From NCBI RefSeq assembly GCF_021412585.1, contig NZ_JAKCMI010000021.1, positions 1 through 64,000 of the forward strand: a DNA stretch of 64,000 nucleotides, read 5' to 3'. A model generated the notes under the pieces. It ran no database searches. It had not been told where the DNA came from and saw only the letters and a program-made list of their open reading frames with translations. This document shows positions 1 through 8,239 of the stretch, piece by piece (position 1 is the first letter of the stretch; each line of letters opens with the position of its first letter). The DNA comes from Halomonas alkalisoli. GTDB taxonomy: Bacteria > Pseudomonadota > Gammaproteobacteria > Pseudomonadales > Halomonadaceae. Position numbers and translations under genes: made by a program.

Positions 1-1418
1 TTAGCCACACCACGAGGCCGGGCCGGCTGTGGCTTGTCACACTTCAGGAAGCGCCCATGTCCCGGCACGGCGGTCGGTTCACCGTCGCGGGACACCACCT
101 GGCCGCGGCACAGGGCAAGCACCGGCCGCCCGGTAAGCTCTAACCCCTCATAGGGGGTGTAGTCCACGGCATGGTGCAGGGCCGCGTTGCGCACTGTGGT
201 GCGGGCCTCAGGGTCCCATAGGGTCAGATCGGCATCGCTGCCGATGGCGATGGTGCCCTTGCGGGGATAGAGGCCATAGATCTTGGCCGGGTTGGTGGCG
301 GTCAGCGCAACGAAGCGGGTGGCATCGATGCGCCCCTTCACCACCCCCTCGGAGAAGAGGATCGCCAGCCGCGTCTCGAGCCCCGGAATCCCGTTGGGGA
401 TATGGTGGAAGCCGGCCTCGTCTCCATGCAGCTTCTTGCCCTGAGGGTCATCGTAGCGGAAAGGGGCGTGGTCCGAGGAGAAGACCTGGAAGACGCCACT
501 CTCCAGCGCCTGCCACACCGCCTCCTGGGCCGCCTTGTCGCGGGGGGGCGGGCTGCATACGCACTTGGCGCCCTCGAAGCCCTCCTTGTCCAGATCGGCG
601 GCGGTGAGCATCAGGTACTGGGGGCAGGTCTCGCCGTAGACCCGCAGGCCGCGTCCCTGGGCCCAGCGGATCTGCTCGATGGCCTCGGGACCGGACACAT
701 GCACGATCAACAGTGGCACGTCGATCAACTCCGCCAGGGAGATGGCGCGGTGGGTGGCCTCACGCTCGGCGATCGCCGAATGCGCCACGCCGTGGTAGAA
801 CGGCGACGTCTGTCCCTGGGATTCGAGCAGTTCAGTGAGGTAGGCGATGCAGTCGGCGTTCTCGGCATGCACCATCACCATGCCGCCCTCGCGGCGGGCC
901 ATGGCCAGCACCTCGAGGACCTCCCGGTCATTGAGCTTGAGGTCGTCGTAGGTGAGGTAGATCTTGAAGGAGCTGTAGCCCTCGGCGATCAGCGCCGGCA
1001 ACTCCTCCTTGAGCACCGTCTCGGTGGGGTCCGTGACGATCATATGGAAGGCGTAATCGATCAGCGCCTGGCCCTCGCTGCGGCGGTGATAATCCGCCAC
1101 CGCGGCACGCAGGCTCTGCCCCTTCTGCTGGGCGGCAAAGGGGATCACCGTGGTCGTCCCACCGCAGGCCGCCGAGCGAGTGCCGCTCTCGAAGCCGTCG
1201 GCCATCACCGCGCCGTCGCTCAGGGGCTGATCCAGATGACAGTGGGCATCGATGCCGCCGGGCATTACCCAGAGGCCGTCGGCGTCGATCACCTCCTCGG
1301 CGCCCTCCAGGCCCTGGCCAAGGGTGACGATGCGCCCATCCTTGATGCCGATATCGGCGTGGTAACGATCGGCGGCGGTGATGATCAGGCCGTTCTTGAT
1401 CAGGGTATCTAGCTGCAT
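1..1418 (-). CDS. D-hydantoinase / dihydropyrimidinase (3' end outside window)
   Basis: Cyclic amidohydrolase that would open the ring of hydantoins, dihydropyrimidines or a related ureide in the cytoplasm. The amidohydrolase metal site is readable: His59 and His61 (GGIDAHCHLD), the lysine to be carboxylated at Lys152 (SSFKIYLTY), His184 (VHAEN), His240 (IVHVSG) and Asp316 (SSDHAPF). The start ATG opens MQLDTLIKNG. The reading frame is still open at base 1: 472 codons are present and the family is usually 460-490 residues, so only a short tail is missing. The TTA at bases 1-3 is out of frame. It is probably last in a minus-strand unit behind the genes at 1489-1932 and 2021-2755. Allantoinase of the AllB type is a weaker alternative, because a PuuE allantoinase lies at 9281 and the FKIYLTY context is hydantoinase-like. 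Confidence 0.88.
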   Translation of the reverse strand, partial: MQLDTLIKNGLIITAADRYHADIGIKDGRIVTLGQGLEGAEEVIDADGLWVMPGGIDAHCHLDQPLSDGAVMADGFESGTRSAACGGTTTVIPFAAQQKGQSLRAAVADYHRRSEGQALIDYAFHMIVTDPTETVLKEELPALIAEGYSSFKIYLTYDDLKLNDREVLEVLAMARREGGMVMVHAENADCIAYLTELLESQGQTSPFYHGVAHSAIAEREATHRAISLAELIDVPLLIVHVSGPEAIEQIRWAQGRGLRVYGETCPQYLMLTAADLDKEGFEGAKCVCSPPPRDKAAQEAVWQALESGVFQVFSSDHAPFRYDDPQGKKLHGDEAGFHHIPNGIPGLETRLAILFSEGVVKGRIDATRFVALTATNPAKIYGLYPRKGTIAIGSDADLTLWDPEARTTVRNAALHHAVDYTPYEGLELTGRPVLALCRGQVVSRDGEPTAVPGHGRFLKCDKPQPARPRGVA

Positions 1419-1452
1419 GATGTCACTCTCTTGTTATATTGATTGGCAGGTG

Positions 1453-1472
1453 CGCGCGGTTCGGCCCGCGCG
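1453..1472 (-). terminator. Small GC hairpin between two minus-strand genes
   Basis: A 7-bp perfect stem (CGCGCGG / CCGCGCG) with a 6-nt loop lies between the allophanate-hydrolase-like gene and the hydantoinase. There is no T-tract, so it may only attenuate or protect the message. Confidence 0.35.
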
Positions 1473-1488
1473 AGGCGCCGACGCTCCC

Positions 1489-1932
1489 TCAGACTGGCGC
1501 GGGCCGATCACCCCGGCCCCGCCGTCCCGCCGTCGTTGTCAGCGTCTTCAGGTAGTTCAGCCAGCCGCCATGCCGGGTGATATCCACGACACCCGGCCGA
1601 TCGATGGCGGCGTCGCGCAGACGCATGCTCAGGGCGCCCGAACCATCTTCCAGCTCGATGATGGTCAGCTCGAGTTCGTCCGGCTCATTCGGCAGCAGGC
1701 CTTCGCGCAGCTGGGAATGGGAGAGCGCGTAGAGCTCTCCCGGGACTCTCTCCCCTGCAGATGCCACGGGGAGCAGGCCGGGAAACTCGTCCCTCACCGA
1801 GTAGAAGCGATAGCGGGGGGCCGTCTCGATCGCCCCCAGGTATCGGGCTCCCTCCAGCGCAAAGCTGAGACTGCCGCCCGACATGGCCTGCCCGTTGACA
1901 AACATCCTCAGCACTCTCTCCTGGGGGGGCAT
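1489..1932 (-). CDS. Stand-alone allophanate hydrolase C-terminal-domain protein
   Basis: A 147-residue protein resembling the C-terminal (AtzF_C, gamma-glutamylcyclotransferase-like) domain of allophanate hydrolase without the amidase half. Seen in the sequence: MFVNGQAMSGG near the N-terminus, then APRYRFYSVRDEFPGL and GELYALSHSQLREGLLPNEP, the usual landmarks of 'allophanate hydrolase-related' proteins. A strong Shine-Dalgarno (AGGAGGT) sits just upstream of the ATG. It lies between the hydantoinase and the AMDase-like gene, all on minus. Such small proteins recur in ureide-degrading gene sets, but the isolated domain has no reaction that I can assign with confidence. It may act on a carbamoylated intermediate made by the hydantoinase (inference). 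Confidence 0.75.
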   Translation of the reverse strand: MPPQERVLRMFVNGQAMSGGSLSFALEGARYLGAIETAPRYRFYSVRDEFPGLLPVASAGERVPGELYALSHSQLREGLLPNEPDELELTIIELEDGSGALSMRLRDAAIDRPGVVDITRHGGWLNYLKTLTTTAGRRGRGDRPAPV

Positions 1933-2020
1933 ACCTACCTCCTGCTCGTTGTCAGCCTGCCAGCCTGTCAGCCGGCGTGTGTTGTCGAGTCACTGCACCT
2001 GTGAGTGTCCTGGGGTGGCG

Positions 2021-2755
2021 TCAAGGGCCCAGCCGCGGGTCCTGGAAGAGGCCGCCCCAGCCCTGGATGCAAGTGGTGTCCTCCCCCGCAAGCTGCAGAG
2101 ACTTCCATACCGCGACGCTCACCGAGTCATAGATTGGAATGCCCAGCTCCTGCTCCAGCGCCGGCACAATGGCGGCACCTCGCATATTGGTGCACAGCAG
2201 AGTAATGGCCTGGGGATGGCACTGAGCCACCTCCCGCACCAGCCCCGCCAGCGTCGCTTCGTCGTATTCCGAGAAGGAGAAGTTGCCACGGTCATTGAGG
2301 TGGCGCTCCGCCACTACCTCGATGCCCTCGGCAGCGTAGTTAGCGACGATGGCCCCCTGGATTTCATCGAGATAGGGCGTCACCAGTCCCAGTCGGGTCA
2401 CCCCGGTGCGTGTCAGGATCTCGTTGAGCGCCAGCACACTGCTGGTGGCTGGCACCCCGGTCATCTCGGCGATAGCGGCGCACAGCTGGCGATCGGTTTC
2501 GAAACCCAACCAGCTCGCCGAGGTGCCGCTCCAGGCGATAACGTCCATCCGCGCGTCGTTGAGCAGCCGTGCCGCCTCCAATTGGGGCGTAGGATCGAAC
2601 GCCTGGTCCGGGCCGCTCAGTGAGGTCTCCTTGACGGTGAAGCGCTGGAAGTGGGCTGTGACCCGAGGAAAGAGCCCTTGAAGCAGGGCCGCGGTATAAG
2701 GCTCTAGCACAGTATTGGAGGAAGGCGTCAGCATGCCCAGCAGGGTACGATTCAT
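2021..2755 (-). CDS. Arylmalonate decarboxylase / maleate isomerase-like Asp/Glu racemase-fold protein
   Basis: A 244-residue cytoplasmic protein of the aspartate/glutamate racemase superfamily, branch of maleate isomerases and arylmalonate decarboxylase (AMDase). The ATG opening MNRTLLGMLTPSSN was chosen because homologues begin with this beta-strand; an upstream ATG at 2809 adds 18 residues of poor character. One catalytic cysteine is present, Cys188 (LLCTNMRG). The other expected position (SGTSAS, Gly77) is not cysteine. Two-cysteine isomerases and racemases need both. AMDase works with a single cysteine, known as Cys188, so a decarboxylase-type chemistry on a malonate-like substrate fits better (inference). 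A GTATAC operator-like site lies 30 bp upstream of the start. It is first gene of the minus unit and divergent from dctP. Confidence 0.75.
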   Translation of the reverse strand: MNRTLLGMLTPSSNTVLEPYTAALLQGLFPRVTAHFQRFTVKETSLSGPDQAFDPTPQLEAARLLNDARMDVIAWSGTSASWLGFETDRQLCAAIAEMTGVPATSSVLALNEILTRTGVTRLGLVTPYLDEIQGAIVANYAAEGIEVVAERHLNDRGNFSFSEYDEATLAGLVREVAQCHPQAITLLCTNMRGAAIVPALEQELGIPIYDSVSVAVWKSLQLAGEDTTCIQGWGGLFQDPRLGP

Positions 2756-3026
2756 GGCTGGCTCCGGAGCTGTTATTGATATTCTGTATACAAAAACCTC
2801 ACACCCCAACAGATTCGCACAGCCCTGATTTTTTGCAAGAAAAACCTCATTAAATCCAAATTTTCATGAAAATAAAAATATTATTCCATTGTTTTTTAAG
2901 AGTTTTTAAAAAAACTGTATTCTATGTTTTGTATTTTCCTGGAAGCTCCGCTAGGGTTCAGAAGGTCGCCCACACAGAAATGCAAGGCGATCGGCAGCCC
3001 ACTCGTGAAAACAAAAGGAATCCTGT
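2756..3026. promoter_or_regulatory. Divergent AT-rich promoter region with GTATAC site
   Basis: About 270 bp separate the AMDase-like gene (minus) from dctP (plus). The centre is very AT-rich compared with its surroundings. TGTATACA at 2785-2792 matches the palindrome found at the other purine/ureide promoters. Exact -35/-10 boxes are not assigned. Confidence 0.55.
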
Positions 3027-4025
3027 ATGACAACAACAACACGACTCGCAAAACGTTCTGCAGCCATTCTGTTGGCGCTCGGCCTAGGCTCTCCCCTGCT
3101 CGTCAGTGCCGAGACCCTGCGCTTCAGCGGTAACTTCCCCGATGACCACTCCAGCAGCCGGGCAATGGAGATCTTCCGGGATACCCTGGCCGAGCGTACT
3201 GACGGCGACTTGAGCGCCCAGCTGTTCCCCAACATGCAGCTAGGCGGCGCCAGCGAGAACGTCGATCAGGTTTCGTCTGGGTCCATCGCCGGCACTTGGG
3301 TCGGCATCGCCTTCCTGTCGCGTACCGTGCCGGAGCTGGAGGCACTGAGCCTGCCCTTCGCCTTCGCTGATCGCGAGGATGCCTTCGCCCTGATCGATGG
3401 TGACGTCGGCGAACTGCTCGACGAGAAGCTGGCCGAGAAGGGATTCGTGGCGCTGGGCTATATGGAGCTGGGCTTCCGCCATGTGACCAACAACGAACGC
3501 CCCATCGAAACCGTCGAAGACCTCAACGGTCTGAGAATCCGCCTGCAGCCCAATCAGACTCACCTGGACACCTTCCGTGCCATCGGCGCCAGTCCGATCT
3601 CAATGGATATAAGCGAGGTCTACGGTGCCCTGCAACAGGGGGTGCTGGACGGCCAGGAGAATCCCTACAGCATCATCAGTACCCGCCGACTGGACGAAGT
3701 GCAGGGCCATCTCTCCGATACCGGCCACTTCTACGACTTCATCGTGGTGGTGGCCAACCGCAACGTCTTCAATCGGCTAAGCGAGGAAAAGCAGCAGGCC
3801 GTGCGCGAGGCCATGGCCGAGGCGGTGGCCTGGCAGCGGCAGACCGCCGCCGAAGAGGATGAGGCGGCCCGGGCGACGCTGATCGAACGGGGCATGCAGT
3901 TCACCCCGATCAGCGACGAGACTCGCGCCGCCCTGCGTGAGGCCAGCCAGGGTGTGGTGGAGCAGCTGCGCGACAGAATCGGTACCGAGGTCGTCGACCG
4001 GGTGCTCGAGGAACTCACGTCATGA
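3027..4025 (+). CDS. TRAP transporter periplasmic solute-binding protein (DctP family)
   Basis: A 332-residue extracytoplasmic receptor of a tripartite ATP-independent periplasmic transporter. A Sec signal peptide occupies roughly residues 1-28 (hydrophobic AAILLALGLG core, likely cleavage after LVSA). The mature part carries DctP landmarks such as LEALSLPFAF, GFRHVTNNERPI, LNGLRIRLQP and QQGVLDGQENP, with the conserved arginine that binds a substrate carboxylate likely in the RIRLQ segment. GGAA precedes the ATG at normal spacing. The stop overlaps the next start (ATGA). The ligand cannot be read from sequence; the flanking hydantoinase and racemase suggest a carbamoylated acid or ureide. 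Confidence 0.92.
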   Translation: MTTTTRLAKRSAAILLALGLGSPLLVSAETLRFSGNFPDDHSSSRAMEIFRDTLAERTDGDLSAQLFPNMQLGGASENVDQVSSGSIAGTWVGIAFLSRTVPELEALSLPFAFADREDAFALIDGDVGELLDEKLAEKGFVALGYMELGFRHVTNNERPIETVEDLNGLRIRLQPNQTHLDTFRAIGASPISMDISEVYGALQQGVLDGQENPYSIISTRRLDEVQGHLSDTGHFYDFIVVVANRNVFNRLSEEKQQAVREAMAEAVAWQRQTAAEEDEAARATLIERGMQFTPISDETRAALREASQGVVEQLRDRIGTEVVDRVLEELTS

Positions 4026-4576
4026 CTTCCGCCTGGCACCAGCTGGAGGCGCACGCCTCCAGCCCGGTCAAGCGCCACTTCCTGCATGGCCTGGTGCTGC
4101 TCGACCGGACATCCTATTACGCCATTCTGGTGGCCATGGGCATGATGACCCTCCTCGTCTCGGCCCAGGTGTTCACCCGCTATGTGCTCTCCAGCTCTAT
4201 CGACTCCGCCGACGAGCTCTCGCGGCTGTTCTTCGTCTGGGCGATCTTCCTGGCCATTCCCCACGGCATCAAGGTCGGCATACATGTAGGTATCGACGCC
4301 CTGGTCTCCCACTTGCCCGAGGGGCTACAGCAGCGACTGGCGCAACTGATGGCCCTGTTCGGTGCCGCCATGATGGCGGGACTGTTCTGGATCAGCCTGG
4401 GAGCGGTGGCCAGCAAGTGGCAGGAGCTGATGCCCACCCTGCCGATCACCGCCGCCGTATTCTATATCGCCGTGCTGGTCTGCGCCGGCCATAGCTGCCT
4501 GCATCTGGTGGCTCAGGCCCTGCGCCTGGAGCCACTTCCCAGCGCCCCGACCCACCGTGGAGGGCTGCCATCATGA
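4022..4576 (+). CDS. TRAP transporter small permease (DctQ family)
   Basis: A 184-residue inner-membrane protein with about four hydrophobic helices, the first beginning near SYYAILVAMGMMTLLVSAQV. The conserved stretch FTRYVLSSSIDSADELSRL followed by FFVWAIFLAIPHGIKVGIHVGID is typical DctQ. It bridges the binding protein and the large permease. It overlaps dctP by four bases and dctM by four bases, which implies translational coupling of the three subunits. Confidence 0.9.
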   Translation: MTSAWHQLEAHASSPVKRHFLHGLVLLDRTSYYAILVAMGMMTLLVSAQVFTRYVLSSSIDSADELSRLFFVWAIFLAIPHGIKVGIHVGIDALVSHLPEGLQQRLAQLMALFGAAMMAGLFWISLGAVASKWQELMPTLPITAAVFYIAVLVCAGHSCLHLVAQALRLEPLPSAPTHRGGLPS

Positions 4577-5856
4577 CTCCTGCCATCGTCTTTACCTTCC
4601 TGAGCTTCGCCCTGCTGCGGATGCCACTGGCCTTCGCCTTGGGCTTGGCCTCCCTGGTGGGTCTCTATGTGGGTGGCATGGATTTCTCGATACTCCCTCA
4701 GCGCATGATGCACTCGGTCAATAGCTTCCCGCTGATGGCTATCCCGCTCTTCATGCTGGCCGGCGAGCTGATGGTGGCCGGCGGCGTCCTGCAGCGCCTG
4801 GTGGACTTCGCCAACTCGTTGATCGGTCGCATACATGGTGGACTGGCCCATGTCGCCATCGTCGCTGGCATGGTACTGGCGGCTGTCAGCGGGGCCGCCG
4901 TGGCCAGTGCTAGTGCGTTGGGCAGCTCACTGGTGCCCTCCATGCGTCAGCAGTACGGTACCGGCTACAGCAGCGCAGTGGTAGCCTCCGCCGCCAACCT
5001 GGGGGCCATCATCCCGCCCAGCAACGCCATGATCGTCTACGCCTTGATGGCTGGGTCATCCGTGTCGGTAGGCGGACTCTTCATGGCAGGCGTCGTACCC
5101 GGAATCATCTTGGCGGTGGGTTTCATGGGACTGGCCAGCTTCATCGCCATGCGCCGCCGCTACCCGCTAGGCACCGAGAGCAGGATCGGCCTTAAGCACG
5201 TGCTGGTGCAGACCTGGCGCGCCCTACCGATTCTCTTGATGCCTATCGTCGTAGTGGGCGGCATCGTTGGCGGTGCCTTCACCCCTACCGAGGGAGCTGC
5301 CATCGCGGTGGTCTATGCACTTCTCATCGGCTTTTTCGTGACCCGCAAGCTGCGCATCTCCGACCTGCCCAAGGCGATGTTCAATGCTGCCGTGACCGCG
5401 GCCATGGTAGGCGCCTTGATTGCCTTCGCTTCCACAATGACCTTCGCCTTCACCCTCGACCTGATCCCTCTGCAGCTTTCCCAATGGGTGCAGAACTTCA
5501 CCCAAGATCCGCTGGTGTTTCTGCTGCTGGTCATGGTGCTGCTGATCGGGGTCGGCATGTTCATCGAGTCCAACGCCGCTTACATCATGCTGGTGCCGCT
5601 ACTAGCGCCCATTGCCTTGGCATATGGTATTGACCCACTGCTGTTCGGATTCCTGTTCGTCATGAACTTGGTGGTAGGCATGATGACACCGCCGGTGGGT
5701 GTGCTGCTGTTCGTGATGTGCGGCATCTCGAAGATAAGCCTCAACGAGCTGATGAAAAGCGCCTGGCCCTTCATCGTTTTCCAATATGTGGTGCTGTTCG
5801 CCTGTATCGCTTTTCCCGGCATCGTCACCTGGTTGCCGCGGGCACTAGGGTACTGA
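4573..5856 (+). CDS. TRAP transporter large permease (DctM family)
   Basis: A 427-residue polytopic membrane protein, the Na+-coupled channel subunit of the transporter. Family landmarks include PLFMLAGELMVAGG near residue 60, the SGAAVASASALGSSLVPSM region, IIPPSNAMIVYALMAG, and a C-terminal repeat with FIESNAAYIMLVPLLAPIA and MTPPVGVLLFVMCGISK. Length is normal for DctM. It is the third gene of the dctPQM operon and is followed by a hairpin that could terminate it before the racemase-like gene. Confidence 0.93.
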   Translation: MTPAIVFTFLSFALLRMPLAFALGLASLVGLYVGGMDFSILPQRMMHSVNSFPLMAIPLFMLAGELMVAGGVLQRLVDFANSLIGRIHGGLAHVAIVAGMVLAAVSGAAVASASALGSSLVPSMRQQYGTGYSSAVVASAANLGAIIPPSNAMIVYALMAGSSVSVGGLFMAGVVPGIILAVGFMGLASFIAMRRRYPLGTESRIGLKHVLVQTWRALPILLMPIVVVGGIVGGAFTPTEGAAIAVVYALLIGFFVTRKLRISDLPKAMFNAAVTAAMVGALIAFASTMTFAFTLDLIPLQLSQWVQNFTQDPLVFLLLVMVLLIGVGMFIESNAAYIMLVPLLAPIALAYGIDPLLFGFLFVMNLVVGMMTPPVGVLLFVMCGISKISLNELMKSAWPFIVFQYVVLFACIAFPGIVTWLPRALGY

Positions 5857-5868
5857 CTGCTTCTGCCT

Positions 5869-5900
5869 CCGGCTCCAAACAGGGGCCGGGGCTCTTTCTT
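5869..5900 (+). terminator. Hairpin after dctM
   Basis: CCGGCTCC pairs with GGGGCCGG (one G-T pair) across a 5-nt loop and is followed by the pyrimidine-rich CTCTTTCTTT. It is a moderate Rho-independent terminator between dctM and the racemase-like gene. Confidence 0.5.
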
Positions 5901-5947
5901 TAAGCGGCGCGGGCTAACCCGCCACGAACATACTTAGTGAGCACGCC

Positions 5948-6709
5948 ATGAAACTACTGGTCATCAATCCCAATATCTCAACCGATGTCACTGCCCTGAT
6001 CGAACGAGAGGCCCGCCGCAGCATCCGCCCCGGCACCGAGCTGACCATGGCCACCGCCCCTTTCGGTGTGGCCTATATCGAGACCCGCGCCGAGGCCCAG
6101 ATCGGCGGCTATGCCGCAATGCAAATTGCCGCAGAACAGTATGAAGGTCATGATGCCGTGGTGGTGGCGGCGTTTGGCGATCCGGGTCTTACCGCCCTGC
6201 GTGAGATCCTGCCGATCCCGGTAGTGGGGATGACAGAGGCAGCACTGGTAAGCGCCTGCCAGCAAGGAAGCCGTTTTTCGGTGATCGCGATCTCCCAGCG
6301 CATCCAGGCCTGGTACCGGGAAACCATAGCCGGCTACGGCTTCTCCGATCGCTTAGCCAGTATTCGCGCTCTGGACGAGCCCTTGGCCCATATCGGTCGA
6401 GTGCAGGAGGATCAAGGCGAGCGCCTGGTGGCTCTGGCCGAGCGGGCGGTACATGACGACGGTGCCGATGTCCTGATCCTTGCCGGGGCGCCCCTCGCCG
6501 GCCTAGCCCGCGATGTAGCTACACGCCTGCCAGTACCCGCCCTCGATGGTGTCACCTGTGCGTTGCATCAGGCTCAGGCCATGGTCAACTTGGGGGCGCC
6601 AGCACCCTCTGCAGGCAGCTTTGCCGCTTTGCCCAGCAAGCCCTGCCTTGGTCTGCCTGAGAAACTGGTAAAGTTAGTAGGCCGTCAAGTACTGACTAAT
6701 CGCATCTGA
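5948..6709 (+). CDS. Hydantoin/allantoin racemase-family protein lacking both catalytic cysteines
   Basis: A 253-residue member of the Asp/Glu/hydantoin racemase family, opening MKLLVINPNIS as hydantoin racemases do. The fold motifs are intact (FGDPGL, VVGMTEAAL, FSVIAISQR). However, the two positions that hold the catalytic cysteine pair are Ala75 (VVAAFGDPG) and Gly180 (LILAGAPLAG). The second family member in this window at 10820 keeps both (Cys76 and Cys181). The change is in clean codons (GCG and GGG) within an intact frame, so it is not decay. Racemisation by the normal two-base mechanism is therefore unlikely; a binding, lyase or decarboxylase role is possible. It sits between dctM and a GntR gene on the same strand. 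Confidence 0.8.
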   Translation: MKLLVINPNISTDVTALIEREARRSIRPGTELTMATAPFGVAYIETRAEAQIGGYAAMQIAAEQYEGHDAVVVAAFGDPGLTALREILPIPVVGMTEAALVSACQQGSRFSVIAISQRIQAWYRETIAGYGFSDRLASIRALDEPLAHIGRVQEDQGERLVALAERAVHDDGADVLILAGAPLAGLARDVATRLPVPALDGVTCALHQAQAMVNLGAPAPSAGSFAALPSKPCLGLPEKLVKLVGRQVLTNRI

Positions 6710-6766
6710 CTGGAATTCCATTGTATCAGTGGGGAAAATTGAACCATCCAGTCAAGAGGATAGCCT

Positions 6767-7447
6767 ATGAGTACAGATTCCCCTGCGGGTGTGGCCCGCA
6801 TCACTGCACCAACCTTGGCTCAAGAAGCCTACCAGACCCTGCGCCGACTTATCGTACGGGGCCAACTACCCCCGGGTGAGCTACTTCAGGAGCCCACCCT
6901 CTGCGCACAGTTGGGCATCTCCCGAACCCCTCTAAGAGAGGCCCTGAAGCGTCTGTCTGCAGAGGGGCTGGTGGTAATGCCCCGCAACCGCCGGGCTCGG
7001 GTGGCCCCGATTGACGCCAAGGAGCTGGACCATCTTTTCGAGGTAGAGGCTGGCCTGGAAAGCCTGGCCGCCGGCCTGGCCGCAAAACGCATGACCAATA
7101 CTGAACTCAAGCGCCTCGAAACCTTGCAAGAACGTCTTGAGCGACTTCTGGTGAAGGGCGACCGCAATGCCTATTTCGAACTCAACCAGCGCATCCATGG
7201 ATTGATCGTGACTGGCGCTAAAAACCCAGCGCTGGAGGAGACCCACCAAGGCTTGCTAGGGCGCCTGGAACGAGCGCGCTATCTAGCCTTGGATCGCTTG
7301 GGCCGCTGGCAGGAGTCGACTGAGGAGCATCGCCAGATCCTTGAGGCACTGAAGGCCCGGGACAGTGACCTGGCCCAGCGCCTACTGGCTAACCATATCC
7401 GACATACCGGGGAGGCGATTTCCTGCATAAACCGTCCCCCCTCTTGA
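6767..7447 (+). CDS. GntR family (FCD subgroup) transcriptional regulator
   Basis: A 226-residue DNA-binding repressor or activator. The N-terminal winged helix (residues about 15-80) has QEAYQTLRRLIVRGQLPPGE and the recognition segment GISRTPLREALKRL; the C-terminal all-helical FCD ligand domain follows (about 90-220) with the typical metal/ligand residues in NQRIHGLIVTGAKN and HRQILEAL...LLANHI. AGAGGAT precedes the ATG. It is on the strand of the TRAP and racemase-like genes and probably controls that set. Convergent with allA, so it ends the plus-strand block. Confidence 0.9.
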   Translation: MSTDSPAGVARITAPTLAQEAYQTLRRLIVRGQLPPGELLQEPTLCAQLGISRTPLREALKRLSAEGLVVMPRNRRARVAPIDAKELDHLFEVEAGLESLAAGLAAKRMTNTELKRLETLQERLERLLVKGDRNAYFELNQRIHGLIVTGAKNPALEETHQGLLGRLERARYLALDRLGRWQESTEEHRQILEALKARDSDLAQRLLANHIRHTGEAISCINRPPS

Positions 7448-7461
7448 TGCCCTGACATCCT

Positions 7462-7513
7462 GCTGGAAAGCAAGAAGGGCCCTACCGCCTGGAAGAGCCA
7501 CTTGCTTGGCAGC
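7462..7513. terminator. Inverted repeat between convergent GntR and allA genes
   Basis: Thirteen-base arms (GCTGGAAAGCAAG and CTTGCTTGGCAGC, 11 of 13 paired) separated by 26 nt lie between two convergent gene ends. A bidirectional termination role is possible, but the loop is long and there is no U-tract. Confidence 0.3.
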
Positions 7514-7521
7514 ACCTTGAG

Positions 7522-8007
7522 TCAGAGGCTGACTCGCAGCGCCAGCGGGTGCTCATCGCAGTTATTGCCCTCACCGCCACGGTCGACGACCAGGAACTCC
7601 CCCTGTCGCTCGAGCACCGATTGGATCGCATGCCAGGTCCCGGCTCGATAGTTCACTCCCTGGCGGCCATCGGTGACGAAGGCGCGCACCTCGTCCGGGT
7701 CGATGGTCTCCCCCGGCGGGGCCACCACGATCACGAAACGCTCCTCGTGCAGCGGCATGAAGGCCTGGCTGCCCTGGGGATGACGCTCCAGGAAGTCGAG
7801 TTCGAGCGGCAATTCGATGGGCTCGCTGACGAAGATACTGATCAGCGTCCGAGCCTGCTCACCAAGGGTTTCTACCTTCGCCAGGTCGTGGTAACGACGG
7901 GTGCGCCCGGCGTTGATGTGAAAATAGTCGGCCGTGCGCGTGTCGATGACGTCGCCGAAGGGGGCGAAGGCCTCCGGTGTCAGCGGTTCGGCTTTCAGTT
8001 CCAGCAT
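7522..8007 (-). CDS. allA: Ureidoglycolate lyase
   Basis: A 161-residue cytoplasmic enzyme that splits ureidoglycolate into glyoxylate and urea, the last step of allantoin breakdown. Family landmarks: LTPEAFAPFGDVID at the N-terminus, RYHDLAKVE, the SIFVSEPIELP strand, LERHPQGSQAFMPL, FVIVVAPPGE, NYRAGTWHAIQSVL and the C-terminal VVDRGGEGNNCDEH. Length is normal. GGAG lies just upstream of the ATG. A structured repeat (8090-8189) lies between it and allE on the same strand, so the two may be separate messages or one message with an internal structure. Confidence 0.94.
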   Translation of the reverse strand: MLELKAEPLTPEAFAPFGDVIDTRTADYFHINAGRTRRYHDLAKVETLGEQARTLISIFVSEPIELPLELDFLERHPQGSQAFMPLHEERFVIVVAPPGETIDPDEVRAFVTDGRQGVNYRAGTWHAIQSVLERQGEFLVVDRGGEGNNCDEHPLALRVSL

Positions 8008-8089
8008 GAGGACTCCTTCATCTCAGCCATAGTGGCTTATTGTATGGCGCGGCCGTTCTACCGGCCCCAACGCAGCGAACCAAGCGAGA

Positions 8090-8189
8090 GGCGCCGGGGA
8101 CAGGTTGGAGAAGGGGTCCGATGCCAGGGATGGCATCGGTAGCGCCCAGGGAGGGGTTCACAGCGCCCCCTCGAAAACCTGTCGCCGGC
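8090..8189 (+). repeat. Structured dispersed repeat, copy 1
   Basis: About 100 bp between allE and allA. Outer arms GGCGCCGGGGACAGG and CCTGTCGCCGG, internal hairpin ATGCCAGGGATGGCAT, and a shared segment AGCGCCCAGGGAGGGG. Same orientation as copy 3, opposite to copies 2 and 4. See copies at 9143, 45048 and 55955. Confidence 0.85.
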
Positions 8190-8239
8190 AAAGCCTCGAA
8201 CGGTGCCACGACTGCAAGCGCCAAGCGCCAAGCGCCCTT

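Noticed and set aside
1-3. TTA at bases 1-3 as the stop codon of the hydantoinase gene
   Set aside because: It is out of frame with the start at 1418, and the gene continues beyond the window.
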